This document shows, piece by piece, positions 37,540 to 48,244 of a stretch of DNA of 64,000 nucleotides. Below the pieces are notes generated by a model. It saw nothing but the letters and a program-made list of their open reading frames with translations, was not told the origin of the DNA and did no database searches. Both the position numbers and the translations under genes were made by a program. Position 1 is the stretch's first letter. The number at the start of each line of letters is the position of its first letter. Origin of the DNA: Trichomonas vaginalis G3 (taxonomy: Eukaryota > Parabasalia > Trichomonadida > Trichomonadidae); the NCBI RefSeq assembly GCF_026262505.1, contig NC_067207.1, positions 15,220,082-15,284,081 on the forward strand. The letters run 5' to 3'.

Positions 37540-38535
37540 TTAAGGGTTATTATTAAAGGTTTCGTCATCATCAACAGTTATAACAAGTTTGTCGGTGCTT
37601 GAACCGACCAATTGGGAAACTTTTGGACTAATATTATCAACAGGATTGCTTATCTCATGAATATTAAGGTTATTCATCATTAAATCGTTAAATCTTGGTT
37701 CTGAGTTTCTGGAACAGCAAAAACTTGTATTGATGAACCTGAATGCAAACAGAAGCAAGAAAATGGTCGTAAAAACTCCGATTATTTCAAGAATTGATTC
37801 CTGAACTTTTCTAAGCTCTTGTCTTATGCTTATGCATTGTTCATCTTGCGCATTTGTCCAATGCGTTGAGTTCTGCAGTTCTAGTTGTGATATATCATTA
37901 ATTGTCATTGCTGAACAGAGATTTTTATTAATTGAAATATTTAACGTCGTTATTTGAACGTTTAAAAGGAATTTCTTGGCCGATTTTAACGAAAGTTTAA
38001 TGAAAAATGGTTTAGACATCATCACAGAACAAATAGTTGCATCATTACAAATTTTTTGAGGTTTTTGATGATTAAGTGAATCATCCGTATAAAACTCGGC
38101 TGTAAACGTGTTTGACCTACTATTTGAATTCATTGTGATATATCTTTTATATGTTGATTCTGAGAAAAATAAACATTTTGTATCAAAGCCAACACTATTT
38201 ATCTTATATTTGTAAGAAAGGCCATAGTTATGGATAATTCCATTCGATTTACATATAGTAGATGGAATAATCCATTGAACAAAAGTCTGTTTAAGTTCGG
38301 TTTCGAAAACAATAGGTGTATTAGAAATTGAGAACGATCGCGTGTTAGGTTTTATGTGAGTTGATGTTAAATTTTGATAATGTCCTTTTCTGGCAGTTAA
38401 TGAATAATATGGATAAGATTCTCTAAAAATAAATGCAGATGAATTTCCTAAATCAAGCGCAAGTTTTTCGTTCGGATGTATAGTCGTATGATAAAAACCT
38501 GGCCTAATGTATGTAAGAAAAAATACATTGAACAT
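37540..38535 (-). CDS. Hypothetical single-pass membrane protein
   Basis: A 331-residue protein with a Ser/Thr/Asn-rich outer part (residues 15-240, several N-x-S/T sites such as NSS, NLT and NST, and scattered cysteines), one membrane span near 247-270 (SILEIIGVFTTIFLLLFAFRF), a cysteine-rich juxtamembrane CCSR and a 55-residue inner tail (LVGSSTDKLVITVDDDE). The first residues (MFNVFFLTYIRPG) are weakly hydrophobic; a conventional signal peptide is not clear. It looks like a surface or secretory-pathway protein of unknown role. Confidence 0.6.
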   Translation of the reverse strand: MFNVFFLTYIRPGFYHTTIHPNEKLALDLGNSSAFIFRESYPYYSLTARKGHYQNLTSTHIKPNTRSFSISNTPIVFETELKQTFVQWIIPSTICKSNGIIHNYGLSYKYKINSVGFDTKCLFFSESTYKRYITMNSNSRSNTFTAEFYTDDSLNHQKPQKICNDATICSVMMSKPFFIKLSLKSAKKFLLNVQITTLNISINKNLCSAMTINDISQLELQNSTHWTNAQDEQCISIRQELRKVQESILEIIGVFTTIFLLLFAFRFINTSFCCSRNSEPRFNDLMMNNLNIHEISNPVDNISPKVSQLVGSSTDKLVITVDDDETFNNNP

Positions 38536-38894
38536 AAAATATTTAAAATTATACGGGTGTGAATAGTTTAGTATTCAGGAATTCAAATAGAATAGAATCA
38601 GATGTGAATATCTGAGCTCTAGACGCAAAACATCATTTAAATGACAATTACGAATAGTTTGTAGGCATATTATAGGCTCAAAATCCTTAATGTTGTTGAT
38701 TTAAGCACAATTAGCTACAACATTAGAAATATGTTATATCTAAGAGATATTAGTTCATGTAAAGTTAATTGAGCATATTTTTAAAGTTCATATTAAAACT
38801 TTATTTCGAACATGAAAAAATATAAAATAAACAACAAGTAAAACGAGTAAAACATCAATTCACAATGAAGTCAAATAACATGATGTAATAATTT
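38536..38894. other. Intergenic stretch
   Basis: AT-rich; no supported feature. Confidence 0.5.
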
Positions 38895-39143
38895 TCAGGA
38901 ATTAGCAACAACTAAATTTTTTCCAAACCAAATCCCGATATAAAGCTTATCTCCTGCTTTTATTCCGTAATCAGCAATTGTAAAGAATCCATACAATGGT
39001 TCGTCTTCATATAATAAGCATACTGTGTCAAAAGCTAATCCAAATCGAAGTGTTATCATTGATTCAAGTTTATCAATAGTCCAATCTGGGGAAGCATCAA
39101 TAGGATATGCAGATCCTCCTGGAAGTACTGCATAGATTGTCAT
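38895..39143 (-). CDS. Ubiquitin-like (beta-grasp) small protein
   Basis: An 82-residue protein with the ubiquitin-fold pattern: opening strand MTIYAVLPGGSAYPIDASPD, helix TIDKLESMITLRFGL, then LLYEDEPLYGFFTIADYGIK and the final strand GDKLYIGIWFG. This matches beta-beta-alpha-beta-beta spacing including the L-x-Y-x-x-x-x-L and T-x-x-D-Y-x-I-x-x-G hallmarks. It lacks a C-terminal diglycine, so it is more likely a stand-alone ubiquitin-like domain than a modifier. The ATG at 39143 is chosen; the frame is open upstream, so an earlier start or an exon cannot be excluded. Confidence 0.55.
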   Translation of the reverse strand: MTIYAVLPGGSAYPIDASPDWTIDKLESMITLRFGLAFDTVCLLYEDEPLYGFFTIADYGIKAGDKLYIGIWFGKNLVVANS

Positions 39144-39749
39144 TACAAGGCTTTCATTGTTCACTTGTGAAGTCAGTTTGTAATCGTACAAAATTTTGTA
39201 AAGAATTTCAATAGTTTACGAAAATCCTTCAAAAATGAAATATATGAGAAATACCTTACCAAATAATATATGGATAAAACTTAATTTGTCGCTTTTCCGT
39301 TCAAAAGTTGAATTCCTGAATAATTTGACATCGATGAATAGTCGCTCTAATCTTTGAATAGTTTAAACCTTAACATGGTTAGCAATAATTTCGAATCACT
39401 TATCAAATGCATACACCATAAAATAGAAACAAAATAATCGTTCCAAAAAATAAGCATTAACTATGTTTCAACTTGAATTAGCCACATAAGTTAAGATTTC
39501 CAAAGAGATATATAACTTTTGATATTCAATTCCGTATAACTGCGGATAAAATTGTTGGATAAAGCTTAATAATTAAAAAATGTGCATGCAATTATGAAAC
39601 TAACAACTTCTATTTACTAATATATGATATTTCAAGCTAAAAAGTTGAAACATTTTCTAAGAAATAAAAAATTAAAACTTAAGATTCTTAAATAATTCAT
39701 CAAAGTTCGAAAAGTGTTGACGTGAACCTTGGTTCGTCTCTTCCTCTTC
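39144..39749. other. Intergenic stretch
   Basis: About 600 AT-rich bases between two minus-strand genes. No gene or repeat seen. Confidence 0.5.
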
Positions 39750-40616
39750 CTATGCTTCGAATTCGACGTCAAGACCTAGATGATGACAAATAAATGTCGT
39801 TGCATCAAGCAGAACGCTTTGACTTCGATCTGTATTATGGCTTCCTTTGACTATTTTCAGATTTTTATCATTTGACGGGCACAAAGAGTATAAAATTTGA
39901 GAATTCATCGGATTTATGAAATTATCTTTCTCTCCGTGTATAAATGTGATCGGAATTGTTACTTGTTTAACTGCTTCTATAATATCTAATGAATCAACAT
40001 CAAAATCCAATTGTTTTAGGATTTGTTCTTTTATTGATGGAAAAAGTGAGTTAAATATTGATTCTGGAATGAGTCTTTGCTTTGCTATTTGCTTTGCTAA
40101 GTCGACTAATGACGTAAAAGAAGAATCAGCAACAATTGCTTTTGGAGTTTTGTATTTAGCTGCATATAATATAGCTGTAGCTGCACCCATTGATCTTCCC
40201 CATATTGCAAACTTCGTACAGTTGAAAGTGTCGCAAATTTGCTCAATTAGTGTATTTGTATCATCGACTTCAAAGTGCCCTAGCGTAACGTAGTCGCCTT
40301 CGCTTGCCCCACATCCTATAAAATCAAAGCAGCTTACTGATATTCCAAGAGGAACAAACAGAGAAACGGCAAATCTTCCTTCAAGTTGATTTGAAGCGTT
40401 ACCATGTAGATAAAATACGACAGGATTGCCACTAATTGCATCTGGAGCTTCATAAAATGATCCATACATTCTATATCCTCGTTTTGACACAACTGCAAAT
40501 CCAATTCGAAGAATTTGCCCATAACCTGGAATTTTGTTAAACTGTGGTATATCGCCAAGTTGATATACTTGTCTTGGAGGACGTATTATCGCTTTCACTC
40601 CTTGTGAAACTAACAT
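39750..40616 (-). CDS. Alpha/beta hydrolase (ABHD13/ABHD17-like serine hydrolase)
   Basis: A 288-residue hydrolase. Oxyanion-site motif FYLHGNAS (residues about 68-75), DFIGCGASEG, nucleophile elbow GRSMGA with Ser142, acid in FIHGEKDNF (Asp231) and histidine in KGSHNTDR (His260), giving a full catalytic triad. The family includes ABHD17 depalmitoylases and ABHD13-like (Bem46) enzymes; there is no N-terminal cysteine cluster as in ABHD17, so the substrate is open. The ATG at 40616 is taken because an initiator TCACTTT lies 25 bases before it; the frame's upstream TTG is not a start. Confidence 0.85.
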   Translation of the reverse strand: MLVSQGVKAIIRPPRQVYQLGDIPQFNKIPGYGQILRIGFAVVSKRGYRMYGSFYEAPDAISGNPVVFYLHGNASNQLEGRFAVSLFVPLGISVSCFDFIGCGASEGDYVTLGHFEVDDTNTLIEQICDTFNCTKFAIWGRSMGAATAILYAAKYKTPKAIVADSSFTSLVDLAKQIAKQRLIPESIFNSLFPSIKEQILKQLDFDVDSLDIIEAVKQVTIPITFIHGEKDNFINPMNSQILYSLCPSNDKNLKIVKGSHNTDRSQSVLLDATTFICHHLGLDVEFEA

Positions 40617-41231
40617 TTCGGGATATGAATTTGACAAAAGTGACAATTAGATTTTTGAAGATTTTACTTTGAAAAAATATCTTTTATGGTATACAATTTG
40701 ATTAGAATTGAAGAAAAATTTTGGCGGATTTTTTCCTTTACATACAAAAATTGAGAAGAATTGACTATCATAACGGAATGAATAATAAACAGTGAAAAAT
40801 TATCTCAGTAATAATTAGCAGAATTCTGAAGTTAAGTCTAAAATCTCAATATTAAACAAGCCAAAAGAAGTAATCACTGTGGATTCAGAATCATTCTAGA
40901 AAAATTCAAGGTTTCGAGATTCCATGAAATATCACTGGAGACTAATAGTAGAATTTGACATATGACTCTCAATTTTGAGATGACATGCACTAAATAGTCT
41001 AGCATAATTGCTTCTTTAATTTCCTCTAAAAATTAAATTTGAAAATCATCTATAAATATAAAGTTCATTTGATTATATTTGCAATCTATAAAATTTGACA
41101 TATCTCTATGTAAAGGAGATATTCAGACTTATGCATATGTACTCCTAGTTTTGATTTCCAAGTGTCATTATTAAAAAATCTAGTGATAGTAAAAAATTAA
41201 CACTTTAATATAACAAATAAAATATTAATCT
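40617..41231. other. Intergenic stretch
   Basis: AT-rich. Contains the initiator of the hydrolase gene at 40637-40643. Nothing else supported. Confidence 0.5.
40637..40643 (-). promoter_or_regulatory. Trichomonad initiator (Inr) of the hydrolase gene
   Basis: Reads TCACTTT on the minus strand, identical to the one before the GH47-like gene, with a leader of about 25 bases. It supports the ATG at 40616. Confidence 0.65.
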
Positions 41232-44200
41232 CTATGACATACTAATTTGATATTCAACGATACAACCATCTTGTGTTCCAAAGGAAATAAGAGGTAAATT
41301 CTGATGAGCAGCGCAACAATTTGCTATTTCAGGCAGATTATGCATTACATTGCCTTCCAAATTCGCAACAACTCCCTGCATTCCAGAACATGCAACTGCA
41401 ATGATAGGAGTAGTTTGTGAAGCAGTAAAACTGAGTATTTCCGACTGCATGTCCATTATGCAATTGCAGTTCGAACTTTCATTAAATTTGAAAATCTGTC
41501 CTTCTCTTGTTGCAGCCAAATACGCGCAATTATTGCACAAATTGGAGTGGACGCTAAGTATTGTTCCATCCAATGAGAAAGAATTGACTTTCTCTGGTTG
41601 TCTTATATCAACAATTTGCACTAAATCTTGTTGATGACAGACAACTGCCAAATTCGAATTAGTTGGTGATAAACAGATAGAATTAACTGGTGAATCACCA
41701 CCAAAAGCCCATTCTCCAGCGAATCTCATTGCTTCGATATCCCACATTCTTATTACACCACCAATTCCGCGACTTGTCAACAAGTTTGGTTTGGAATTGA
41801 ATGGACAAACAACCAAGTTTTGGTTACTTCTGACCAAATCAGCTCTAAAACGATCCGTATAATTATAATTCTTCGGATTCCAAATTGTCACACATCCATC
41901 TGATGTTCCTGCAATGACAATTGGTTCGTGCCAGTCAGCAATTTCAATTGAAGACAAGTTATTCACATTGATTTTCTTGTTTTTGAACAAAACATTGCCG
42001 AGTTTGTTGCAAACTAAATATTCTCGACTTTGTTTGTCATAAACAATCGATGTTGGATAAGATTCACTGAGATCAAGTCCGTTGTTAGTCTTAACAGCTG
42101 TAGTTTTTCCTATATAGTTTAAATGAGCTGGTGGTAAACATGTCATTGAATTTTGAGAGGAAGAATTCAATGGTTTATACATTTTTGATTCAATGACTTG
42201 TCTCAAAAATATTCTGTACAACAAATCCGAACAGCTATCATTATAATTGAAAATTGATGGATTGTAGCTTGACTTGATTTCGAGTGTTTCCAATGCTGAA
42301 TCACTTGGTGAAACACTAGAATACGTGTACATGTCTTCATTCACTGTGTATCTGTTTAAATTCTTGTCCAAATCGAATGCAAACTCTTGTACAGATTTAT
42401 TTGGATCTTCAGCAAGCAAAGATATCGAAAACAAAGCGATTTCAACGCATTTCCTTAATGTTTCCGGACTTTCTGCGATTCTATCAATGATATTCATCAT
42501 AAACTCCCTGTTTGTGATCATCTTTGACATATCAATTTCTTTGTTGTTCAATGTCCATTCGCCTGCAATTTTGTTGTAACTTTCCGACATTTTCAAAGTT
42601 GCTCTCGTTGGAAGATTTTTCTTTTTTGACTCAATGAACTTCTCGAGGAATGTCACGTAAGAATATCTTACTAAAGGAGAGCAATCGAAAAGCGAAAACA
42701 TCAACATCAAAAAGATTTGGCAATCAACAGAATCATCAACACCTAAAAAGCTTTCCAAAAGAGGGAACAAAGCTGCTCTTACTTCATAACTCTTGTGGAG
42801 AATATAGAAGGCAATTCTCGCATGATATCCCTTAGAAATAAAGGATCTTTTGGAAACATTCGGTGTATCATAAAATTTTTTCGCCAAAAGTAACAACCAA
42901 CTTGTAAATCTTGGTTTATCATTAAGATTCAAGATTATTTGGTCTCTCACGTTTTCTATTGTCATGAATCTTTGTATGTTCGCGTTCATTGAATAGCTCA
43001 ATGACGTCAACAAAACACAAATCAATGTTTTCGTATCAGAATTCAATTTTTCATTTGACATCAAATTAATTAATGTTTCAAAATCTTGTGACATTGGTAA
43101 TTCGTACATAGAAGCTGGTTCTTCTTCAATTAAACAACAAACTAAATACAAAAGAGAATGAAATGATGGAGAAAATGGATCAGTATTCAAAGTAAGGTTA
43201 AAAACCGCTGAAAAATTGGCATTTCTTGACAAAACTTTTCTTCTTTCTTCATCGAAACTTGCGAATTCAGACAAAATGGTGAATGCTTCAACAGTGTACT
43301 CGGTGCCAATGGAATTAAGTATTAATGAGTAGTATTCTGGCTTGTAATGTGCAAATTTGTTGTTTCTGACAGTGTCAATCGCCATTTTGAAAATTGAAGT
43401 GATTTGTAAATCCTGAAAAGGTGACATTGATGAATAAATTACAGAATTCAGTTCAGACTTCAAGTTCTGCCACAATCTATGGCTCGAGCAGTCCTTGATC
43501 ATTGGATAGCTTTGTGGATGAATTTGGTAATTTTTGAGTAAAAATTGACTCAACAAAAAACCTTCTGTAATTCTTTTTAAAAGCGGATCTTTTCTTATGA
43601 GTTTGTCGTACAATTCCTCAGGAAGAGATGCCGCAGCTATTGCATCACTAATCGCTAAAACAGTTCTCATAATTTTGTCACGTTTTTTGTCTAACAATTT
43701 TTGAATTGTTTCATCGATAGGAAAACAAGGTCCGACATGGGAATTACGGAAATTCTGGAGTATGTGGCATGTTAAAGATATTTCGACAGGTGTGAATACA
43801 CAACTCGTCAAGAAATCATGAGGTAAATGTAATTCAACAGGAATCTCTTCCGAAATGTCTGTAACACAGAAAGCAAACCAGTCTGTCCAATCAATTGGCT
43901 TCCTTTGTGGTACTTGTTGCCTTGTTTGGTCTTGCTGCTTAGAATTTGCATAACTTTCCAAACTTTTTAAAACAACGGCAGCATTATTGCAGTCGAACAT
44001 GAATATGGATGGACATTGAACAGCATCGAATAATAGAGATGTTGGAATTGGTTTGTTTTCATTTGGCAAATAAAATTTGTTTTCTTCAATTTTTGGATGA
44101 TTATAGCCTAAGAAATGTAAAAGAATGCGCCCATCAGGAACATCACGTCTGACGTTAAATCTCTCTTGTAGTTTTTTAAAAGATAAACCAACATTTAAAC

Positions 44201-44645
44201 TATCGCGTGTTTTTGAAATCTTTTTAATCTCACTTCGTATATAGGCTACTAATTGATTACGATAATCAACGTCTGAAAGCTCATGAATGTTTTTCCACAT
44301 GATTATTTGTGGAATTAAAGGATTTGCTGTCTGACTATTTGTTTTGTCTGCATATATTCCAAATATGCATTCTATGTGTGAGGATATATTCATTTTTTGT
44401 TCAAAATTTCGACGATTTTGGTATTTAAAATCGACATCCGCATCAGTTAGTGAAGGAAGATTAGATGATTCAGTATTTTCAAAGTCTATTTCGATGAATT
44501 TCTTGGAAATATTGTTCAGATGTTGGTAATAATTAACGTTATCACAATCTTCTTCTTCAGAATATGATGAATAGGTACTGCCAACGAAGTTATCACGAGT
44601 ACTATAAAATGAAATTTGTTTCTTTTCTTTTTGTAACCCTTCCAT
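41232..44645 (-). CDS. Raptor homologue (TORC1 scaffold)
   Basis: A 1,137-residue protein with the Raptor layout. The N-terminal conserved domain has DGRILLHFLGYNHPKIEENK (usual RVLFHYNGHGVPxPTxNG), CPSIFMFDCNNAAVVLKS (usual SPSIFVYDCSNAG) and LPHDFLTSCVFTPVEISL (usual LPADLFTSCLTTPI). A helical HEAT-type middle follows (FLLSQFLLKNYQIHPQSYP), and the last 290 residues are WD40 repeats (TSDGCVTIWNPKNY, IGGVIRMWDIEAM, DLVQIVDIRQ). Raptor recruits substrates to TOR kinase in growth control. The fully canonical GHG of the first motif is altered. The ATG at 44645 replaces an upstream TTG. Confidence 0.88.
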   Translation of the reverse strand: MEGLQKEKKQISFYSTRDNFVGSTYSSYSEEEDCDNVNYYQHLNNISKKFIEIDFENTESSNLPSLTDADVDFKYQNRRNFEQKMNISSHIECIFGIYADKTNSQTANPLIPQIIMWKNIHELSDVDYRNQLVAYIRSEIKKISKTRDSLNVGLSFKKLQERFNVRRDVPDGRILLHFLGYNHPKIEENKFYLPNENKPIPTSLLFDAVQCPSIFMFDCNNAAVVLKSLESYANSKQQDQTRQQVPQRKPIDWTDWFAFCVTDISEEIPVELHLPHDFLTSCVFTPVEISLTCHILQNFRNSHVGPCFPIDETIQKLLDKKRDKIMRTVLAISDAIAAASLPEELYDKLIRKDPLLKRITEGFLLSQFLLKNYQIHPQSYPMIKDCSSHRLWQNLKSELNSVIYSSMSPFQDLQITSIFKMAIDTVRNNKFAHYKPEYYSLILNSIGTEYTVEAFTILSEFASFDEERRKVLSRNANFSAVFNLTLNTDPFSPSFHSLLYLVCCLIEEEPASMYELPMSQDFETLINLMSNEKLNSDTKTLICVLLTSLSYSMNANIQRFMTIENVRDQIILNLNDKPRFTSWLLLLAKKFYDTPNVSKRSFISKGYHARIAFYILHKSYEVRAALFPLLESFLGVDDSVDCQIFLMLMFSLFDCSPLVRYSYVTFLEKFIESKKKNLPTRATLKMSESYNKIAGEWTLNNKEIDMSKMITNREFMMNIIDRIAESPETLRKCVEIALFSISLLAEDPNKSVQEFAFDLDKNLNRYTVNEDMYTYSSVSPSDSALETLEIKSSYNPSIFNYNDSCSDLLYRIFLRQVIESKMYKPLNSSSQNSMTCLPPAHLNYIGKTTAVKTNNGLDLSESYPTSIVYDKQSREYLVCNKLGNVLFKNKKINVNNLSSIEIADWHEPIVIAGTSDGCVTIWNPKNYNYTDRFRADLVRSNQNLVVCPFNSKPNLLTSRGIGGVIRMWDIEAMRFAGEWAFGGDSPVNSICLSPTNSNLAVVCHQQDLVQIVDIRQPEKVNSFSLDGTILSVHSNLCNNCAYLAATREGQIFKFNESSNCNCIMDMQSEILSFTASQTTPIIAVACSGMQGVVANLEGNVMHNLPEIANCCAAHQNLPLISFGTQDGCIVEYQISMS

Positions 44646-45370
44646 TTTAATAGTCAGTGATTGTGAGAAATTTTCAAACTCGAATAAAAATGGCAAATAA
44701 GTGTTTCATGGGTATGATCTAAAAACAATATATTGTAGAAATGCATTGAAGTAATTAAATCAAATGGAATATTTTTTTTATTACTACAGGCGTGAATCAA
44801 CGATTCTCACCCATAATAAGCTTAGTAAATCCTTCCAAAATCTCAACATAATTAAGGGTCCACGGTCCGGACAAGCGAAGGTTATCGTTAATGTTCAAAA
44901 TAATATAAGCCAGCAAACGTATTTCTAGGAATTATAGTGATTTATAGAAAATCCCGTGATCAAATTCCGAAGATGTATTATAACATAACTCTTTGAAGAA
45001 TGAAAGAAATAGGAGTATATATAAACATTCTATGCAAAAACATCTGTGACTGTTATTTTAATAAATTGACATTTCATTTTTAATTTTTCGCAAAGCTGAT
45101 GAGTTTCAGTATTAGAATTCTTGATGTATTCATTTACACCTCAAGTATAATGATTTCCTTGAAGTATCTAGTATAATTCATAGTTTTGTTTGAATATAAT
45201 TGACTGAATAAAAATCTTATTGCTTTAGACATTATATCTTTTCGTATCTATGAATTTAATTAAAATTCATAAATTAAATCCGAAATTAGATCTTTGTGAT
45301 CATTGATTTCGACATGTCTAACATAATATTTGTTTATTCTAATAAGTTTAAAATATAATTATATATTAAA
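44646..45370. other. Intergenic stretch
   Basis: AT-rich region between divergent genes; no gene, RNA or repeat recognised. Confidence 0.5.
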
Positions 45371-47491
45371 ATGCAAATGTGTCCTTTTAAAAAATTATTA
45401 ATGTCCGAAAAAGACATTCATCCAAATAAATACAGTGAACCGCGAAGTATCTTTAAACACTACATTGATTCATATATTGCATTGTATCAGCTGAAAACGG
45501 AAAAAGAAGAAGAATTAAAAGACATTTACAAACAGATCAAAACAGAATTGATTGATTCGATGAAATGTCCACCCAAAAAGATTATTAAAGACATTATAGG
45601 TATAATTTATGTTAATAATCGCTATACAAAATCATATTTATTTCTTGTCAAACTCATATATGATGATTACCATGTTCAAGAGATCAGCAGTGTTGCAACT
45701 TTTCCAAGCTTCTTGTTTTATAAAGAATATGGAATTAAATTAGACAAATCTCTTGATTTCGAAAATTTTAAATCAAAAAACCTCGATATTCATACAGAAG
45801 ATACAATTTACAGAGCAATTATGTATAATGACTTAGAAAGATTCATTGCGTTCACAGAACAAGATGGATTTGATAAAGATCAAAAAATTGACAGCAATTT
45901 ATATTCTGGAAGATATTCATTACTTGAAGTATGCTGCTATCATGGGGCTGTTGATTGTTTCAAGTTATTAAGAACAAAATTTAACTCAGAAATAACTGAA
46001 ACATGTCTCGAATTATCATTTTTAAGCGGAAATCCAGAGATCATGAGTGAATGCTTGAAATATCAAACACCATATAGAGAATGCATGAAATACGCAATTA
46101 TTTCACATAACATTGATTTTGTTACATTCTTGATGAATGAATACGATATAGATATTAATTTATATATCTGTCTAGGGTATTGTAATCTTGATGCATTTTT
46201 AGTTTATTTCGATCAAACTAATGATATTAACAAATGTTTTGTTTATTCAGTAATGTTTGAAATTCCATCCCTTTGTGAATTTTTCCTTTCACATGGTGTA
46301 AATATCAATGAAAAAGATAATTATGGAAAAACCGCTCTTCATTATGCAGCAGAAAATAATGGAAAAGAAACAGCTGAGCTTCTTATTTTACATGGTATTA
46401 ATATCAATGAAAAAGATAATTATGGAAAAACCGCTCTTCATTATGCAGCAAAAAATAATAGAAAAGAAACAGCCGAACTTCTTATTTTACATGGTATTAA
46501 TATCAATGAAAAAGGTAATTATGGAGAAACCGCTCTTCATTATGCAGCAAAAAATAATAGAAAAGAAACAGCCGAACTTCTTATTTTACATGGTATTAAT
46601 ATCAATGAAAAAGGTATTGATGGAAAAACCGCTCTTCATTATGCAGCAGAATATAATAGAAAAGAAACAGCTGAGCTTCTTATTTTACATGGTATTAATA
46701 TCAATGAAAAAGGTAATTATGGAAAAACCGCTCTTCATTATGCAGCAGAAAATAATGGAAAAGAAACAGCTGAGCTTCTTATTTTACATGGTATTAATAT
46801 CAATGAAAAAGGTAATTATGGAAAAACCGCTCTTCATTATGCAGCAAAAAATAATAGAAAAGAAACAGCCGAACTTCTTATTTTACATGGTATTAATATC
46901 AATGAAAAAGGTATTGATGGAAAAACCGCTCTTCATTATGCAGCAGAATATAATAGAAAAGAAACAGCTGAGCTTCTTATTTTACATGGTATTAATATCA
47001 ATGAAAAAGATAATTATGGAAAAACCGCTCTTCATTATGCAGCAGAATATAATAGAAAAGAAACAGCTGAGCTTCTTATTTTACATGGTATTAATATCAA
47101 TGAAAAAGATAATTATGGAAAAACCGCTCTTCATTATGCAGCAGAAAATAATGGAAAAGAAACAGCTGAGCTTCTTATTTTACATGGTATTAATATCAAT
47201 GAAAAAGGTATTGATGGAAAAACCGCTCTTCATTATGCAGCAGAATATAATAGAAAAGAAACAGCTGAGCTTCTTATTTTACATGGTATTAATATCAATG
47301 AAAAAGATAATTATGGAAAAACCGCACTTCATTATGCAGCAGAAAATAATGGAAAAGAAACAGCTGAGCTTCTTATTTTACATGGTATTAATATCAATGA
47401 AAAAGGTAATTATGGAGAAACTGAGTATATAAGAATTTCCGAAAAAGTGACACCCAAAAAGGTGACACTTTCAATAGGGGGTAACATTTAA
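45371..47491 (+). CDS. DUF3447 ankyrin-repeat protein with homogenised repeats
   Basis: A 706-residue protein. Residues 1-300 are the trichomonad N-terminal domain (DUF3447 type: NKYSEPRSIFKHYIDSYIAL, NRYTKSYLFLVKLIYDDYH); a later ATG at 45401 (MSEKDIHPNKYSE) is an equally good start. Then eleven 33-residue ankyrin repeats with little change between them (NEKDNYGKTALHYAAENNGK), encoded by a 99-base tandem array at about 46300-47430. The twelfth repeat breaks off after GNYGETE and the frame ends in an unrelated sequence (YIRISEKVTPKKV), as if the gene's true 3' part had been cut off. Ankyrin surfaces bind proteins; the partner is unknown. Confidence 0.88.
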   Translation: MQMCPFKKLLMSEKDIHPNKYSEPRSIFKHYIDSYIALYQLKTEKEEELKDIYKQIKTELIDSMKCPPKKIIKDIIGIIYVNNRYTKSYLFLVKLIYDDYHVQEISSVATFPSFLFYKEYGIKLDKSLDFENFKSKNLDIHTEDTIYRAIMYNDLERFIAFTEQDGFDKDQKIDSNLYSGRYSLLEVCCYHGAVDCFKLLRTKFNSEITETCLELSFLSGNPEIMSECLKYQTPYRECMKYAIISHNIDFVTFLMNEYDIDINLYICLGYCNLDAFLVYFDQTNDINKCFVYSVMFEIPSLCEFFLSHGVNINEKDNYGKTALHYAAENNGKETAELLILHGININEKDNYGKTALHYAAKNNRKETAELLILHGININEKGNYGETALHYAAKNNRKETAELLILHGININEKGIDGKTALHYAAEYNRKETAELLILHGININEKGNYGKTALHYAAENNGKETAELLILHGININEKGNYGKTALHYAAKNNRKETAELLILHGININEKGIDGKTALHYAAEYNRKETAELLILHGININEKDNYGKTALHYAAEYNRKETAELLILHGININEKDNYGKTALHYAAENNGKETAELLILHGININEKGIDGKTALHYAAEYNRKETAELLILHGININEKDNYGKTALHYAAENNGKETAELLILHGININEKGNYGETEYIRISEKVTPKKVTLSIGGNI
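46300..47430 (+). repeat. 99-bp tandem array encoding ankyrin repeats
   Basis: Eleven full copies and part of a twelfth. Variation is limited to a few codon choices (AAENNGK, AAKNNRK or AAEYNRK; KDNYG, KGNYG or KGIDG), which are shuffled among copies, the mark of unequal crossing-over or gene conversion. Confidence 0.95.
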
Positions 47492-48244
47492 AAGTGACAA
47501 TTTAAAATTCACAATAAATAAAAATAATAAATTTTTTAGTCTATTAAATTATTCTTTTCTTTGAAATGTTCCATATTAAGTTCTGTCAAAATGTAAGCTA
47601 TTCAATTCTATCGTCGGGGGAAGTATCACAAATCTATTAATTTTTTTGTAAAAGTATACAAAAACATATGGTGTTCAATTAGTTTATAATAATATAAATA
47701 TTAAGATTATCCAAAATAAGAAAAACTAGGTTTTGAGAACACTTTTGAGATGATAATCAAAATATTTTGATTGAAAAATAATATATTATTTATCAGATAT
47801 AGAATGGATTTTTTCAAATTTAAAAATTCTGAAAAATAAACAGTTTTGTAAAGTAAAAAAAATGAACGAAAACTCGAGACCTCGTATTCCAAATGAATGG
47901 GTAAGATATATGTATGAAAAACTTGAAAGTGGTGAGTAAGGATGTCAATTTGGAAGAAAAGTGAGAAAATTTTGATTGTGAACTCATCTCTAATATTTTG
48001 GCTCCTTAATATATTTGAATAATGATCTTTGAGAAGAGTTCTCAAAAGTATTCACAAAAGCTATTTTTCCTTGAAATTTAAAAATCCTGTTTATTATATA
48101 TTACCGAATTCTATGAGCATTTCAATTTTTGAAAAAAACATATTTTTTTCCAAATATATTTATTATCATATTTCTAATAATATTTCCTAAAGCGTCACTT
48201 TTTACTTCCTCGATGATTATTTCCCTCTCAAAAAATTCAATAGC
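47492..48244. other. Spacer between ankyrin gene and MULE with inverted repeat
   Basis: AT-rich. A 36-base segment starting CATATTAAGTTCTGTCAAAA at 47572-47607 is the inverted counterpart of 48234-48269, which includes the last codons of the MULE transposase. A 112-codon minus-strand frame at 47707-48045 has no support. The region probably contains the 3' end of the MULE. Confidence 0.55.

Noticed and set aside
46308-47432. 374-codon frame in a second phase over the ankyrin array
   Set aside because: A by-product of the 99-base periodic repeat, which keeps any open phase open.
47707-48045. 112-codon minus-strand frame rich in Phe and Ile
   Set aside because: Composition reflects AT-rich DNA; no start signal or family.
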